DNA of 64,000 nt from Trogon surrucura (Eukaryota > Chordata > Aves > Trogoniformes > Trogonidae): assembly GCA_020746105.1 (NCBI GenBank), contig CM036619.1, positions 70,297,635 through 70,361,634 of the forward strand, written 5' to 3'. The notes beneath the pieces were generated by a model. The model saw nothing but the letters and a program-made list of their open reading frames with translations. It had not been told where the DNA came from and ran no database searches. The position numbers were made by a program, and so were the translations under genes. Shown piece by piece: positions 46,279 to 60,487 of this stretch; position 1 is the stretch's first letter, and the number at the start of each line of letters is the position of its first letter.

Positions 46279-49200
46279 TACTTTTTTTTTTTCCCCAAGC
46301 AGTCTTGCCTGCTTCTAGTCAATCAGGGTTAAAATTTTCTGCTGTTTCTCAGGGCCCACAAGACAACTTGGTATCTGTCTGTAATTCCTTGCTGTGTCTC
46401 AATCATACTGTTTCAGTCCCAGGAGAAGATGTGTTCATGGAGCCGGATTTCTCAGCAATGCGCAGCCTAACTGCCTTTGTGTTAGCAAAACAAGAGGAAC
46501 GGTTATTTACTATTTCTGCTTTCCTCAGTCTTTGAGCTGCAGTGTCGATACTTAACCAAACTGGAAACACATATCAAATCAGGGGGCTAAGTTAACCTGC
46601 AAATTTTCTTCAAGAATTTACATATCAAATCACTGGTATGATCTTTTTCTTTCTGAAAAGAGTAGAATACATTGTTTTTCAGCTGGTTGTGACAACTAAA
46701 TGCTCAATACAGACTGAATTAAAAAATATTTATTGTGCTTTCTCACATATTAATTATAACTTTTACAGAAAATGAAAGCTTTGTTGCAAACACATTTTGA
46801 TTACTGAATGAAAATGTTCTTTCACATTTTAGAAATGTTTTGAGATCCACAGAGAGAAGACAATATGTAGGCCTTACTGTTGAAATTACCATCTCATTTT
46901 CAGAGAATCAGTACACAAAATGCTTATGGTGAGTTTTAACGTAGCGGAAATGCAGACACTATTTCTCCAAGAAAACTCATAATTTTTCCCCATTTTAGAA
47001 AAGTACTTGGGCCCAGATGTTACCAGATGAAATTCAACAGCAGATGTCCTCTCAAAGGCATGCCAAGCAAGATGAATTTATTCTAGTAGTCTGCTGGCAC
47101 TTCAGTGTAAATCGCTCAGTGTTATTAACTGAATTCTCCTTGCTCACCTCAAGTGGATTTAAACTCACTTTTGTCTTGCAGGCAGAACTACACAAGAGTA
47201 ATCTGATAAGTTTAGAAGCTGCTGGAAGAATTACAGATGCTTAAAGTGAAGTGTGTGGCAAGGAACAACAACTACTACCAGCAGTTTTCTTGGTTTTCAC
47301 TTCAAAGACCCAGACGCAAACTTTACCATCCCATTTCTATGCCAGTGTCCTGGTACGTCTTTGTATAACCATCTTGTTCGACAATTTTGCTAATATGATT
47401 TTTGGAGATGAGTTGAAACCAAGACCTGAGCTGAGAATGCCACATCTGAAGTGGCACTTCCTCCTAACTCTACCCACAAAGAAAATTATTCCCATTAAGC
47501 CTCGACAGATCTAAGCTTCAAAACTGGGCTTTATTTTCCTTTTTTTTCCCTCCATTAAAATACGTAATTCCCTATATCATACTTTAATAATCTGCAGTAT
47601 CTTTCCCAATGAAAATAAGGCTTTGAAAAATATCCGCAGTTCCTCATTAAGCCTCTCTAGATCAGGAAAGGATTGTCACTTCTGGTTAGCTGGTTAGCTG
47701 AAGAGCACATGCTAGTGACCACAAAATCACAAAGATCTAAGCAGCTAACGATTGTATGCTCCTATCATCTCGCCAGACATCCCACTGTCCTCAGTAACTC
47801 ACCCATTTAAGCTCATGACTCACATCCTGCCCACTAAAAACCTACATTGACACTTGTCCCTAGTTCTCGGCTCCAAACTTTCCTTTGCTGTCTTCTGTAG
47901 GCCTGGCAGTCAGTTGGTCTTTTGCCTACACCATCTTTCAACCAACTTGAAATTTTCAAAGTCTTTAAACCTGGACAGACAACTCCTCTCCCTGCATAAC
48001 AAACCACAGAGAATGACCATTTCTCACCATTGGCTTGCACCCTCCAGACTGGAGATGACAACAAGTCCAAAGCTCAGACTACTCCACAGCTGGGTGCCCC
48101 CGCTGCAATACTACGGTGGGAACCTTGCAGAGCAGATCAGCCTGGCTTGCCCATGGCCAGTAGCCAAGAGAAAAGGGTAAGACTGGCCGGACTTCTCCCT
48201 TCCCATACTGCCCAGAGACAGTCCCCAGTCCCAATGTCTGCCTTCTCCCTGCCAACCAGCAGTGAAATCTCCTGCCTTAAGTTCATCTGATTGCCATTTC
48301 TTTCCAGAAGTCATCCTCCCTCTTCATCACACAACTGTCAATTCCTAGATTAACTTCTTTGACAACATCCTCATTCATTACACCAAACTGATTCATGCCC
48401 TGAACACTGCTCATCTCACGCCCAAAGGGAATGCTGCTCCTCTGGAAAAAAAGGCTGCAATGATGTCATTCATGTCTATAACACAATATGTATGTATAAC
48501 AAGGCCAAACTGAAGGCACAGAAGAAACCACACATCTGGCTTTTCCTAATTTCCATGAGTGTGTTTCGGCCACTTCAAAGTTCTTTTCATGTTGTTTTTC
48601 AGTGCAATGCTACATATACTTTGTTAAGCACTGTTTCCAGGTATAAATAGTGTCTCTGTCTCGAAAAATATTCTTTCAGGCAAAAAAGCCTGAATCCCTT
48701 TGGCCTCACAGAACTTTGCGATCTTCACCTCCCACTGCCAGCAAAGTAAAACCTACAGGCATTGCAGACCTGCACAGCTACTAGGGAACACATGGGAATT
48801 CCTTCACACTGAAATAAAGCTAAACACCACCTAAGTCTATATTGTTACCAGCCTACGGTGTGGTAGCATTTACAGTACAGATATTAAATCACCAGTGTCC
48901 CACCAACCATCATTCATAAACACAGTCTGGGTGGGGGTTTTTTTCAAGCGAACAATTTGCACATTGAGCCTCCTCCGTATAGAGGATATGCCTTAAAAAA
49001 TACCTTATTAAGCCTCATTGTTCTAATCACCATCATGTCCACTTCTGTTCCGCTTTACAATTAGTGTCACATAATGCACAAGTCATCACACTGCATGATT
49101 TTTTAAAATGAGAGTCAGAGCTGTATTGCATGCAAGCAATCAACACCAAGGAAAAGCAGCACTACCTTCGGTTCTGTCAAGAACTGTTCCCCGCAAGTGA

Positions 49201-52200
49201 GAGGCCTCTCCCTGCTATGTTCAGTATGTTTCCATTTCTAAAAAATGCAATTTTAATATGTTGAGAATTTTAGGCACTCCAACAACTTCTAGACACGTTT
49301 GAGCTTCTGAATATAAAGGGTCACTTTATGCTAATTTCAAAAGGACTAAATAATCATTTGCTTTAAACAAAGACTCTTCTGTTCCCTGAAGTTGTTGCTA
49401 TGCACATTGATGGAGGAATATAACTTGATCACAGGAAACAAGAAAGCTTTGTAGTTTGCATTTTTTGGCTTACAAACACAGCCCTGTTCACAGTGGTCAC
49501 AAAGACATCACTTGATTTTTCACCAGTATTAGTAATGAATCTTTTATTGCTAATGTTTAGCGCTGCACGATTAACACACAACTGTAGTACAACAGACCTG
49601 TCTTTATGGGTTTGGGGGCTGGAAAGCGTGGGGTTTTTTTTGCACAGGGTTTCTTAGCACTACAGACACTGAGTGGTACCAGTGATGTGCAACGGGTGAT
49701 GGCTTAGTTGGTCCAGCCATGCCTCCTCACAGCCAGCTCACACCATGCAAGCCAGATCCCAGAACTGCTCACGTTGCACCCTGCAGCCTCTTGCTTTCCA
49801 TCTGGGACATACCATGAGGTTCTCCATTGCACAAGGCAAGGCTGCCTTGGAGAAACAATCCTCTCAGGCAGTTTTGTGTTAAGGGTGATAAAGCTGGAGG
49901 CAGAGAAGACCTACACAAACTCTGGAAGCCATCACAGCCTGCTGCTGCTGCTGTGCAGTTGTGAGCACAGAGAGGTGGCCAAAGGAGTTCTCTGGCCTCG
50001 GACCAGACCTGGGACAGCTCTGGGCATGGGGGTGTTTTCAGCTGCGGTCATGTAGGTCTAAGTGCTCACTTGCACATGGGCCTTTAGGTAAGGAAAAATG
50101 GCTTACAAAGCATATTTCATTTAAGAAAAATGAAATGGAGCCATGGATATGTGAAATGACTTTGGGAGCTGAAGCAAAAAGAAGCAACCCAAAGATTTCT
50201 TGCTGTTGAGATGGACTTCAGTAAGACAGCCAAAGACTGGGAACAATATCCTCTCTTCTTTGACCACAACAAACTGCATCTTCACTAACCCTAGCATCAG
50301 AGAAAATCAGCTACGGCTGCCCTTCTCCAGTTATAGCTGAATCACTCTTGGCTCTGCAAGCAGAGCAAGGGTGGGAACTTGAAGCTGCAGAGTCAGGAAA
50401 ACTTCCTCGATCCTCTTTCAAAAGCAAGAGCTGTGCTAAGAGCTTGCTTTAAGGCTGCCAGGATGCAAAGGTATTCTCTTGTTCTCTGCCAAAGCATGAG
50501 CATATATGATGTGAGGCACCAAGTGGCTCAGCAACTCAGGAATAGCAAGCAATGTGAATCATTTCATAAAGCAGCACATAAAGCTACAGTCCTTTTGATA
50601 TCAATGACAATTTGGACAGAGCTCTTTTAATCTGTCACTGATGTATAATTCTCTTGATTTTGTCACGCTGAGTTATCACACAGTCTTACGTTGAAAGCGA
50701 CTTCATTCATCAGTTATGCTCATCTGACAAGGCAAACTGAAATATTACTGCACTTTAAATGAAAGAAAATAGGGTATCTGTTAAAAAAACTGAATGGACT
50801 GCCTATCTTAAGGACTTCAGATATGCTTTTCTGGCACTGCTAATAATAATTTTCACTGAGTCTATGTATTTAGTGATGTGGGGATGTCAGAATGCACCTG
50901 ATATGTTCACAACAACCCTGCAAAACCATTAGAAAAGGCAGACCACGACGACCTTTGTTGGTTCACACCTGGGTTTGCCTAGGCAGCAGGATCAGTGCAG
51001 GACAAGGGGACAAGAGAGAACACTTTGTTGCCTTAACATGATGTTGTCACCCTAGGGAGCCTCTCTTTCCTTCCTGTTTCCTCTTCAAAGAAAATCTAGC
51101 TGTCAAGTGTCAGTCTGAACTCAGACTAAAATGTTGATTTCAACAGCATAAAACTGCCTTGTTCATTTCCAAGCTTTGCAACAACTAGAAATACTCTCAG
51201 AAAAATTGAAGTACCTACTTATAACATGTGGAAGCTTCAATTACAATCAACACCTCATGATCTTCTGCCCTTTACCCTAATGCAGAGGGTACATTATAAA
51301 ATAAAGTCAAATTCTCAGGATGTTCAGAAAAACCGTGCATCAACAACAGAGCTCTTGCTTGCCTGGTTCTTTTTGCTCTTTGTTTTGGTTCTGCTCTGTT
51401 AAGCCAGGATGAAATCACAGCAAACACTACACTAACTCTTCTGTTAATTAACAACCTGCTTTGAAACTGCACTTTTCATTCCCACCAAAAGTGCTGCATT
51501 TTCACAAAGTATCACTTGTAGTAAGGCATTCAAACATGCTAATGGCAGCTTTGCCTCCCAGTGAGATGTATGGGCTTACTCTGCATTAGCTAAAGACTTC
51601 TGAGTTGATTTCTTTTTGTTACTGTTATTATAACTATTGTGGGAAAAAATAATAATAGAATTTATTTTTGCAAACTTGCACAAACCCAGCTCAAGAATAG
51701 ATAAAATGATACCTTGATATGCTTTATAAAGATACACATAACCCAGATAGGTTTACAACAGTGTTACAGAAATGCAGATAGAAGGGGAGCTGGGAAGAAA
51801 TTTTCTTCAGACATCGCTGTCTTTTTCCAGATCACAGAAATGGAAGACAGATTACTCTGCATTGGCTACAATGGGAATGGGACAGAGAAATGACCGCAGA
51901 TTGTGCACAAAGCAGATGTGATTGCAAATTGCAACTTGCACTGTTATAGAGTATTTCGGTGGTTATTTCTTTGCTTTATTTTTACTCAGTTGCTGAGTAG
52001 TAATAACAACGATTGAAAAGTTTAGTCACAAGACAACGGGATCTAGCACTTGGTTATTGCAAATTCCTGTTTACTGCAAACACTGATGTATGCGAATAAA
52101 GAATATGGGTCAAAAACCCCACAACAGAGGATGCTACCTGTCTTTGTACTGAATAGCAGGCAGCTGAGAAATTGGCAAGCTTTAGCACAAAAACAGTGGG

Positions 52201-53985
52201 AAACTGCTTCAATTAGATGATTTTTTTTTTTTATAAGGGCATGTTTAGATGTTCAGACAAAGTGAGAAAAGCTGATGCTTCCTGTTGAATTAATGCTTTA
52301 CTTTCCAATAGATCTAGGCATCTGTGGCTCCTATTTCAGCGTCTGCACAGCAGCAAAATCCATCTTCCTGGGCAGCTCTGCTCTGATTGTATTGCTAAAC
52401 AAATTAGTAGGGGACCGGACCTGTGGGTCTGGGAAGAAGCACTCTTCAGAACAGTTGCCCACTGCTAGATAGCAAGAGAGAAAAAAAGAGATGCCTTGGA
52501 GAAGGTATTATTAAGAAACTGCCTGGGAAGAGAAGCCCCAGGGATCTTGCTCTATTTTGAAAGCAGCTGCTATATCGATAACATATGATAATCTGCCTGG
52601 AAGATTCTAGGGTAATGTTATAACTGGAATAAAACTGATGATGCAATTTTTGACCATGTGTAAGTTGTGGGAGACTGCACAAGATTAAGAAAAATATGAA
52701 AAACAGGCTACTGCAGGAAGAGAATGTCCAGAGTGCATCAGGAGTAAGTTAACAGGGCATGGAGAAATGAATACAATGGGGCCAGAGAGCCCCAGACCAA
52801 TTTACAGTGAGTCATGATTCTCCAAAATAACAAATCAGCATAGACAACACGTCCAGTCGTCAACCAAACAGCACCTTCTGAACCAGATCTTGAAGAGTAA
52901 TTTTTAAAGTTCCTCTAAACGCTTGCTTACAAAAGTTAAGCTCCTGAAAACCAAAACTAAAATCCTCGGGCTCCTCTTATTGAAACCACCAGGAACTCTG
53001 CCCTGAGAACAAATGGCAGCCACACCAATGACAGTAGAAATGGTAGATAAATTAATTGCACATCTTTATTTAAAAAAATCCAACAACATAGGTCTAAGAC
53101 TAATTTGTTACAATGTAGATGTTAGGTGTTACAGAGTCAGCACAATGACAAGTTAGCTTAAATTCATCACTGCCAACTAAGATATATTAAAGATAATATT
53201 GTCTCTTTAGTATTACTACAAATTCAAAGGCATTTACCCTTAGGCTATTGTTATCCAGCTTCTGTACGTGAGCATTAGCCTGTCTGCTAATGATACTGGA
53301 TAACATATAACTTTAATGGCCTGTTTTCTTCATTTAAAGGTGAACTACCAAGAAAAAAGACTAAGTCCCTACTGTTGCTTTAGAACTTCAGTAGCAGGAC
53401 TGAGCATTTTTGCTTAAATATTGTGTGTCAACGTCTTTGTTCAGGGAGGGGCTGGGAGGAATGAAGCATCTTGTTTTGTCATTTGCTTTTTTTGGAATAT
53501 ACAAGCTGCTTTATCTTTCAGAAGATTTCAAACTTGCATGCTGTCCGAATCTGGGCATTTGCCAAAAAAAAAAAAGGAAAAAAAAAGGGTACAGTTGGCT
53601 TTGGGGACTCCTGGAAGTCATTAAAACTTATTTGGATGACTTGTTCTCAAGAATCCCATTGCTATTGCTTAAACTACAGTGACAGGCAGACTATTCCCAA
53701 TATATGATTAAATACATGAAGGAGCACAAAGTAAAGAACAAGAAGCTATGTTGTCCCTTAGGAAACCAGGACATATTATCAGTATCAGCACTGGCGCAGA
53801 TAGACATTTTGTTGGATGATTAAAATCATTTGAGCTGAATGACAGGGCCTAGTTCTCCAAGACAACACTCCACAAAAAAGCCTCAGCTTCTTGAATGGGA
53901 ACTTATTTATTTGTTATTCATGAAGGATATGGAGAAGACAGAGGTTCTCAATGACTTCTTTGCTGCTTTGCCTTCACCAGCAAGG
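46279..53985. other. About 7.7 kb without recognisable genes
   Basis: AT-rich unique-looking DNA with homopolymer runs, including A-rich stretches at 53564-53588. I see no exon with homology, RNA gene or mobile element. Confidence 0.6.
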
Positions 53986-54261
53986 TGAAGACAAGGGCTA
54001 ATGGGTGGGAGCTGGAAGAGCGTAGGTTTAGACTAGATATAAGGAAGAAGTTCTTTACCCTGAGGGTGGTGAGGCACTGCAACAGGTTCCCCAGGGAGGT
54101 TGTGGATGCTCCATCCCTGGAAGCGTTCAAGGCCAGGCTGGACGGAGCCCTGACCAACCTGATCTAGTGGGAGGTGTCCTTGCCATGGCAGGGGGGCTGC
54201 AACTAGATGATCTTTAAAGGTCCTTTCCAACCTAAATCATTCTATGATTCTATGATTCTAT
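53986..54261 (+). mobile_element. CR1 LINE 3' fragment, comparatively well preserved
   Basis: About 276 bp of CR1 3' end. Translation gives RFRLDIRKKFFTLRVVRHCN, then the NRFPREVVDAPSLEAFKARL motif characteristic of the CR1 ORF2 tail, followed by a stop and the 3' UTR. The end carries three ATTCTATG-type octamers, the hallmark of CR1. It is severely 5'-truncated. The intact reading frame to the stop suggests a younger insertion than the CR1 at 16.5 kb. Confidence 0.93.
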
Positions 54262-55391
54262 TTAAAGTAAACCTTTGAACTAAGCTCTTCCCTGGTACAC
54301 TCTAAGAGGACTTTCTATTGCACCACTTGCATGAACTGCTCACCTTACCTAAAGGTAAGGTTTAAAGTTTCGTTTGTCTTTCTATAATGAACTGCAGTAC
54401 CCACCCTGCAAAGAGCAGGCTTTGACCTTTGTGGACATGGCAGAAGGGCTGTCCTAGGCATTACCATTACAAGAAGCAGGTGAAAAAGACAGCTGTCCAT
54501 CTCTCATGCCTTGCTTGTAGAAAATACACTGTGTCAAGAACTAAACTGTGCCACTAATGAAATCCTATTGTTAAACAAAGCCATTTAACATGGACAAACA
54601 TTAATCAAAATTAATTACTTCATTTTCAACCACTGTCCATGTTAAAAATAGAAGATAGTTGAACTCCTTTGTTGAGAAAATACAACTGATACACAACAGT
54701 ACTCCCACTCTCATTAAAGGCATTGCTGAGCTTACACGGGAGAAGACAACTGGTGCTGTGGAGAAGACGACATTTTTCTCCAAATGCCACCCCACTGTCC
54801 TCTCCCATCTCTGACCACCAGCTTCGAAGAGGGCAAGATGCAGCTCTCTTATTTCACTAGGCACAAGTTCAGCCATCTCAATGAAAGCATCTAAAGGTAG
54901 AAATAAAAGAATCGTAACATTTTGTTCTATACTCTGGACATCAAAGGTCTTGGTCTTGAAATGTCACTGGTCGGAGATGTCCAAATAAATAATCTTCAGC
55001 CAGAATTATAACCTTTAATAAAAAGGTACAAGTATTTTCTAAGCATACATGTCTTCAGCACAGATATAATGTGCACAAATGAAAATAAATCCAACACCAC
55101 AGCTTGTCCTTAGTGGCACTTAATTTACATAACAAAACCCGAATTAGGTGTGTATGGAACTGGCAAAGGATTGAGATGGTTTTGTCTTCAAACTGTAACT
55201 AAAAAAAACCCCTCAGTTTCCAGAGATGCTTGCTTCCCAATACATTTCCTTTTTGATGATAAGTGGTAGAAGACCTAATAAGAGATGGGTACTTACTGAA
55301 ATACAAATTTACAGCCAGTTGCTCCTTCAGACAGCAAAATTCACCTCAGACTAATTTCTCTTTTCGCAGAGGACCAACAAGATTTCATACT
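54262..55391. other. Sequence between CR1 and SINE, nothing recognised
   Basis: About 1.1 kb of AT-rich DNA between the CR1 at 53986-54261 and the SINE at 55392-55540. No gene or repeat is recognisable. Confidence 0.6.
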
Positions 55392-55540
55392 AATCACAGA
55401 ATCACAGAACCATAGAATGGCCTAGGCTGGAAGGGACCTTAGAGATCATTTAATCCAACCTCCCTGTCATGGGCAGGGACACCTCTCAACTAGATCAGGC
55501 AACACATGGGGATAGAACCCGCGGCCTTGGTGTTATCAGC
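55392..55540 (-). mobile_element. tRNA-Ile/CR1 chimeric SINE (TguSINE1-like), 5'-truncated
   Basis: Read on the minus strand, 55540-55506 matches the 3' half of a tRNA-Ile: anticodon-loop gctgataacacc, then a T-arm with GGTTCTATCCC, close to the pol III B box. It runs directly into a CR1 3' tail (gttggattaaatgatctcta ... cattctatggttctgtgatt). This head-tail combination is the structure of TguSINE1, a songbird SINE mobilised by CR1; the name is from memory. The tRNA A-box half is missing, so the copy is truncated. A CR1 landing beside an unrelated tRNA pseudogene is less likely. Confidence 0.72.
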
Positions 55541-55648
55541 TTTAAGTCCCCTTAAGTGTGGAGCAGAGCATAGAGAACATGATCAACAACCCTTGGGATG
55601 AATGGTGTCAAAGGCTGACAATTCATCTAATAAAAACCAGCACAAGCA

Positions 55649-55731
55649 CCTCCTCTTAGAAGACACTGAACTTGAGAAGTAAAATCACTGAACAGAACTG
55701 GTTCTGCTTAGCACAAACGAGGACTTCTCTT
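55649..55731 (+). repeat. Unnamed dispersed repeat, copy 2
   Basis: Partner of 38711-38792; the core is roughly 90 percent identical by eye, with one single-base gap and flanks that decay. It lies about 110 bp beyond the SINE at 55392-55540 and is not part of it. Confidence 0.6.
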
Positions 55732-58700
55732 CCTATCCATTTAGATCATAAAACTGGCTTTTCCTTTAAACTGCTTATAAGCTGATCTCTATATCACTCT
55801 CAGATGTTAACACCCCACATAGCAAATTGCCACAATTACATTAGCAATAAGTTTTGATATTTCTACAGCAACAAAAAGCACATAAGAACAGAACCACTTT
55901 GTAAAGAGAAAATCAACACTATTATTTACAGGTGTGTCTGTGCAAAGGACAATTTTCTAACACCTTATTTTATTCTGAAAAGAATCTCCCTGCCCAAGTT
56001 ATGCTTAAGAAAATGCATGCAATAGTTTAATTAGCTATTGCAATTTTGTATGGTCTGTGTAAGGTTTTCTGTAGAAATCGCCCAGTTTATGGGACTTCAT
56101 TGAATGGACTTGAGGACCTCATTTCATGCTGCAGAAGAATGTTTCTGCCCCACATTATTAGGTGAAAAATTGTCCCCCCTGACAACCTACTGTTCCAGTA
56201 TTGTTTGTGCTTAGCATGGGAGGCACTGGCGGCACAAATATGTGGTGTAAACAATGTGGATTCAATCTGTCATCTTGGATTCTGACTGAAGGCCTTTAAA
56301 CCACAACCTCTTACGTGAATTTCATATCAGCTCACCCACAGTATCTGCTACCAGTAAGGCTGTATCATGCCTATTGCAAAATAACAAACAAAACTAAAAT
56401 TATCACTAAGCACACAATTTACAAACATCTACCTGTTTACGCTACTCTAGAAATACCTTCATGCAAGCAATCATTTCACCATGAGTGGAGATTGCTATCC
56501 ATAAAATAAAGAAACTATGTAGCTGAGTAGTGATATTCTATCAATGAACACACAGGTATGTGCCCAATCCATGTAGCATGTTGAAGAAAATGAGGTATCA
56601 GAAAGGGGCAAGATGATGAACTGAAGAGAAACTGGTGAAATTTCCTACTCTGCCATAGATCTGCTCTGGGTGATCTTGGGTGACCACTGCTGGGTGATCC
56701 CTCCTATAAGCATGGCTAAAAGTCTTGATGCTTTTCTGTTCAAGGCACTGAGAAATCTCTTGGGGAGACACCCTAAATGATCAGTCAGGGTATAGCTAGA
56801 GATGTCTCATTAAAGAGAAAGAAGCGAAATGCTCAGAAACCTCTAAGAGCCTCTCCATGGCACAGGTGGTGGTGTGTCCTGCTGTACAGATAAGGCCATT
56901 TTGATGCAAGTAGTTGAGAAGCAGTTGTGCTAACACTTTAAAAATTCAGTAATAAATTCTGGTTCAATTATCTTTTCTCCATTCCTTCCAGGAAGACAAA
57001 ATTTCAAATCAAGTATAAAACTTAGAGGCATCTTACATCCTTCCTCGATCGCCTCCAAGAAAGTTTAGGCCTGGGTCTTAGACGGGTGAATGCTGGTTCA
57101 GCGACCCATACATTTGTATTGGAAAACAAGACAAACCCTACATTTATAGTTAGGAAAGTAATTCCAGGAAGCTGTGAGAAAATAAAACATCATTGGGGAG
57201 CTCATTTAGAGAAGGCACAGCAGGATGCACAGTCACAGAAAAACAATATTCAAAAAATCTGACCTAGATAACAGTATTTCCTAGTGTCTAGAATCCATTA
57301 ACAACCGCAGATTAAAAATGTACTGCACTGGATTCTTTGAAGCTCAAGTGTCGCATTCAGTTTAAATAACCCAATCTAGCTAAAAATAAAAGCAATTTTT
57401 GTTTTCTCTTAAAAAACAAAATAAAACAAACAAAAAAACCACAGTAAAGAAAGCTGAGAGTTCTGCTATTAAGAAGAGGCTAATAACAAATCAGTATGAA
57501 ACAGACCTCTGACTTTGTAGGGTTTTAAATAAGCGAATACTTTACTTGGTTATGCGCAAAGCTGGCAAGATCGCAAACCTGAGTGTTGGGCTCAAAGAGA
57601 TTCCAAATGCAAAAGCAAACCTCAGCAGAAAGTCTCAAAGTTTCCACACTCTAAAACTACAGCATTTTCACATAATTTCAGTGGAAAATGATGATAATTA
57701 AAGTATGCTGTCTCATGCTAGCAGCGTGTTAACACATTAGGAAATCTCCTTCAAGCCTTTTCTGCTTCTCTCTGAATGCTACAGTGAAAATCCTTCTTAC
57801 AAAAGGAGGTTCAATTGTGTCCCTCACAGAGTGAGAAGGGAGAACCAAACTCTTTCCTCCATGAAAAAGCTTTTGAGTTGTGTTGAGGTTACCTCTCCAT
57901 TTCAAGAAGCTACTTGCATCCTTCTATACTCAAAGTTAAGCATGTGCTTAAGCACTATACTAATGCCAAAGTGCCTTTTTATATCAAGACTATATTTGCC
58001 TTACAAGAATACATGGTTTATTTTAAAGGCTTTACTGTTGTGTAAGCATGAAGAAAGAGATGAGATTCATGGACTTGCCCATCTTTTCCTGTAATTGTAT
58101 TTATTTTTGCTTCAAAACAGTTACAGGAGCCAAACTAAGATCTTATCTTTCAGAAAACACTAAAATAATGTAGATAAATGAGTGTGCTCCATTCTAGTCA
58201 TTATTTACTTATTACCTGTGTTTGATAGTCACTTCCTATCCACCAACTTCTTTCCAAGCAAACTCACTAAAGAAGGTCAATTGGACAATGGCTACAGTTA
58301 CTAGTTAATATAGAGCCCATTCATCACCTGAAGATAGCAAAGTACTGGTCAGCCACATTGCAGGAAAGAAAAGATTCATTGTAACTTCTGCAGCCTGGAC
58401 AGTAAGCACTCCGCAAAACAATCCCTACTGGATTTAGCAGTGGTGACTGAAGAGGTTACTGGTCCTCACATTCTCTTCCCACACAGCCCCACTGCCACAG
58501 TTAAACCCAATGAGTTCATGACTCCAAGCTCCAAGTCTCCAGATGCTTCACCTACCTCAACACTAAATAAAAGCTGAAAGTGGATTACGCTGCCCTCAGG
58601 CTGGGAGTTGCGGTGGCTGGGGAGCAAGCACACAACTTTTTGCTATTTTTACCTCAGGGATAAAGAATTCCAGCAGAGATGGGGGAAAATTAACTTCTTA

Positions 58701-60163
58701 GACTGTCTTGGCCCGAATCAACAGAGGTCTTCAATCACAGCCCATTGAGCAAAAGCCAGCCCTGCTCCCCAGCCACTCCATCTAAGTTATCCACAAAAGG
58801 ATTTGCTAAAGTATGTCACAATTTGCTTTCTTTTGTTGCCCCAATCACCGAAAAATGTCTGGAATGAAGCTTGCAATAACTCATTTCACCACACAGATGA
58901 CATTTCCTCTGAGGCAGTTTTGTCTAGTAAGGCAGCTACCCACGTGGCTTAGGATTTCGGGCAAATTCACAGACTTAGAATAATGAAATCTGAGCAAAAT
59001 AGCCTTGTGTTTTTGCAGTGATTGTACTCTTGAATTTTAGAGTCACTATTTTTAGGCCTCACAGGCTTCTTCTCTTCCACTGGGGTTTTTGCAGATAATC
59101 TCGGACGTGCTAAACACAACTGGTGCCTGTCCAAGTGTCTCTAGTGACAGTGACTGCTTGGTAGTCACCTGCAAGACCTCCCTAGCATTTTCATTCTTAC
59201 TCTCAAGAGCAACACACTACTTCGCCATGTTCAGACTTTAAGCCTATCTATATTAAAAAAACTGCTAACAAGGTCTTCCTGCTGCTTCAAAGATCTCTGG
59301 CAGCCACCTTTTGCTGGATGTTGATTTACTCCACTTGGTATCTAATGCTTCTGCATCAGTTTCCATTATTTCAAAGTTCAAAACATGGTTAGAGGTTGAC
59401 TGGCTATCACAGGCTACGCCACTCTCCCGCTGTCTGAGAGTGCATTGCCTTCACCCCTCTGCCCAAGAACTGAAAGGTAAGGTTGCTTCCAGTTTTTACC
59501 TTCCAACTTAAGAAGCTTTGAAAAAGATCTGTTCTGAAGTATTTTGCTATTTTACAGTTCAATCAGAATCATGATGCTTTTTTCCTGTAACTGTATAGAT
59601 GTTTCTCCTTTGGAGGACACTATTTCTATTGAATAGCACACAGTCAAATAATCCTTCCTGACTGATGTTCCAAATGACTGATTTGGGACTCTATGTTAAC
59701 CTTCACAGGTAAAATTGTCTAAACAGTTTAATGCTTACTAAAGCAGTTTCTTCTTGCATGTATGAATCTGAGGTTTTCACTTTCAGCCCCTTGAACTCCA
59801 GAAAAGGGCATGGCTTGCTGTTCTTTTTTTTTATTTATTTACTTAATTTTACTTGAGCCCCTTCTTGTGAGGAATATTTCCGTATGAGTTCAGATCTTAA
59901 CAATTAAAGTCCAGAAGCTGGCAAGAACAGTAGGAAACAGACAGCCACAATGTACCATTACAATCGTAAGGTAAATGGGCTTATATTAGGTGGGGATGGT
60001 GCTGCTTAAGGGTCAAATCAGTAGCAACTTCAGGACATTGGATTTACATCAACGATAGAGAAGGAGGTGACTGGTTTTATAGAACATAGCTCAAACAGCT
60101 GAAGCAGCTTGTAGGTGCATCATCCTCCCCCCAAGTCTATACAGACTCACAGTATGTAATTCA

Positions 60164-60216
60164 GGGAGGGAAAAAAAAAAAGAAAGAAAAAAAGAAAAAA
60201 AAAGAGAGAGAAAAAC
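60164..60216. repeat. A-rich GAAA simple repeat
   Basis: Runs of A separated by single G over about 50 bp, ending in GAGAGAG and AAAAA. Confidence 0.9.
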
Positions 60217-60451
60217 TAAGACTCTCACCTGCACATTTTTTTTTTCCCGATATTGTTCTGGTCCTAACCAATACTCTATTTTCACACTAAGGTCAGCAAA
60301 CAGTTACTCAAGAATTTGCTCTATTTCCTTGAATTTTCCTTTATTTTCCCCACAGGGAAATACTGTAGAGTCTGTCTTTATGGAAGGCTGTCCAAAATCT
60401 GTAGTTAGGCTATGATTAAGCATTGCTTTGGATTGCTGAAGTCCCAAATTC

Positions 60452-60487
60452 AGTAAAACAGTTAAATTTAGTAAAACAGTTAAATTT
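60452..60487. repeat. Exact 18-bp tandem duplication
   Basis: The unit agtaaaacagttaaattt occurs twice head to tail with no mismatch. Confidence 0.95.

Noticed and set aside
55506-55540. Possible tRNA-Ile gene
   Set aside because: Only the 3' half of the tRNA is present and it runs into a CR1 tail, so it is the head of a truncated SINE rather than a functional tRNA gene.
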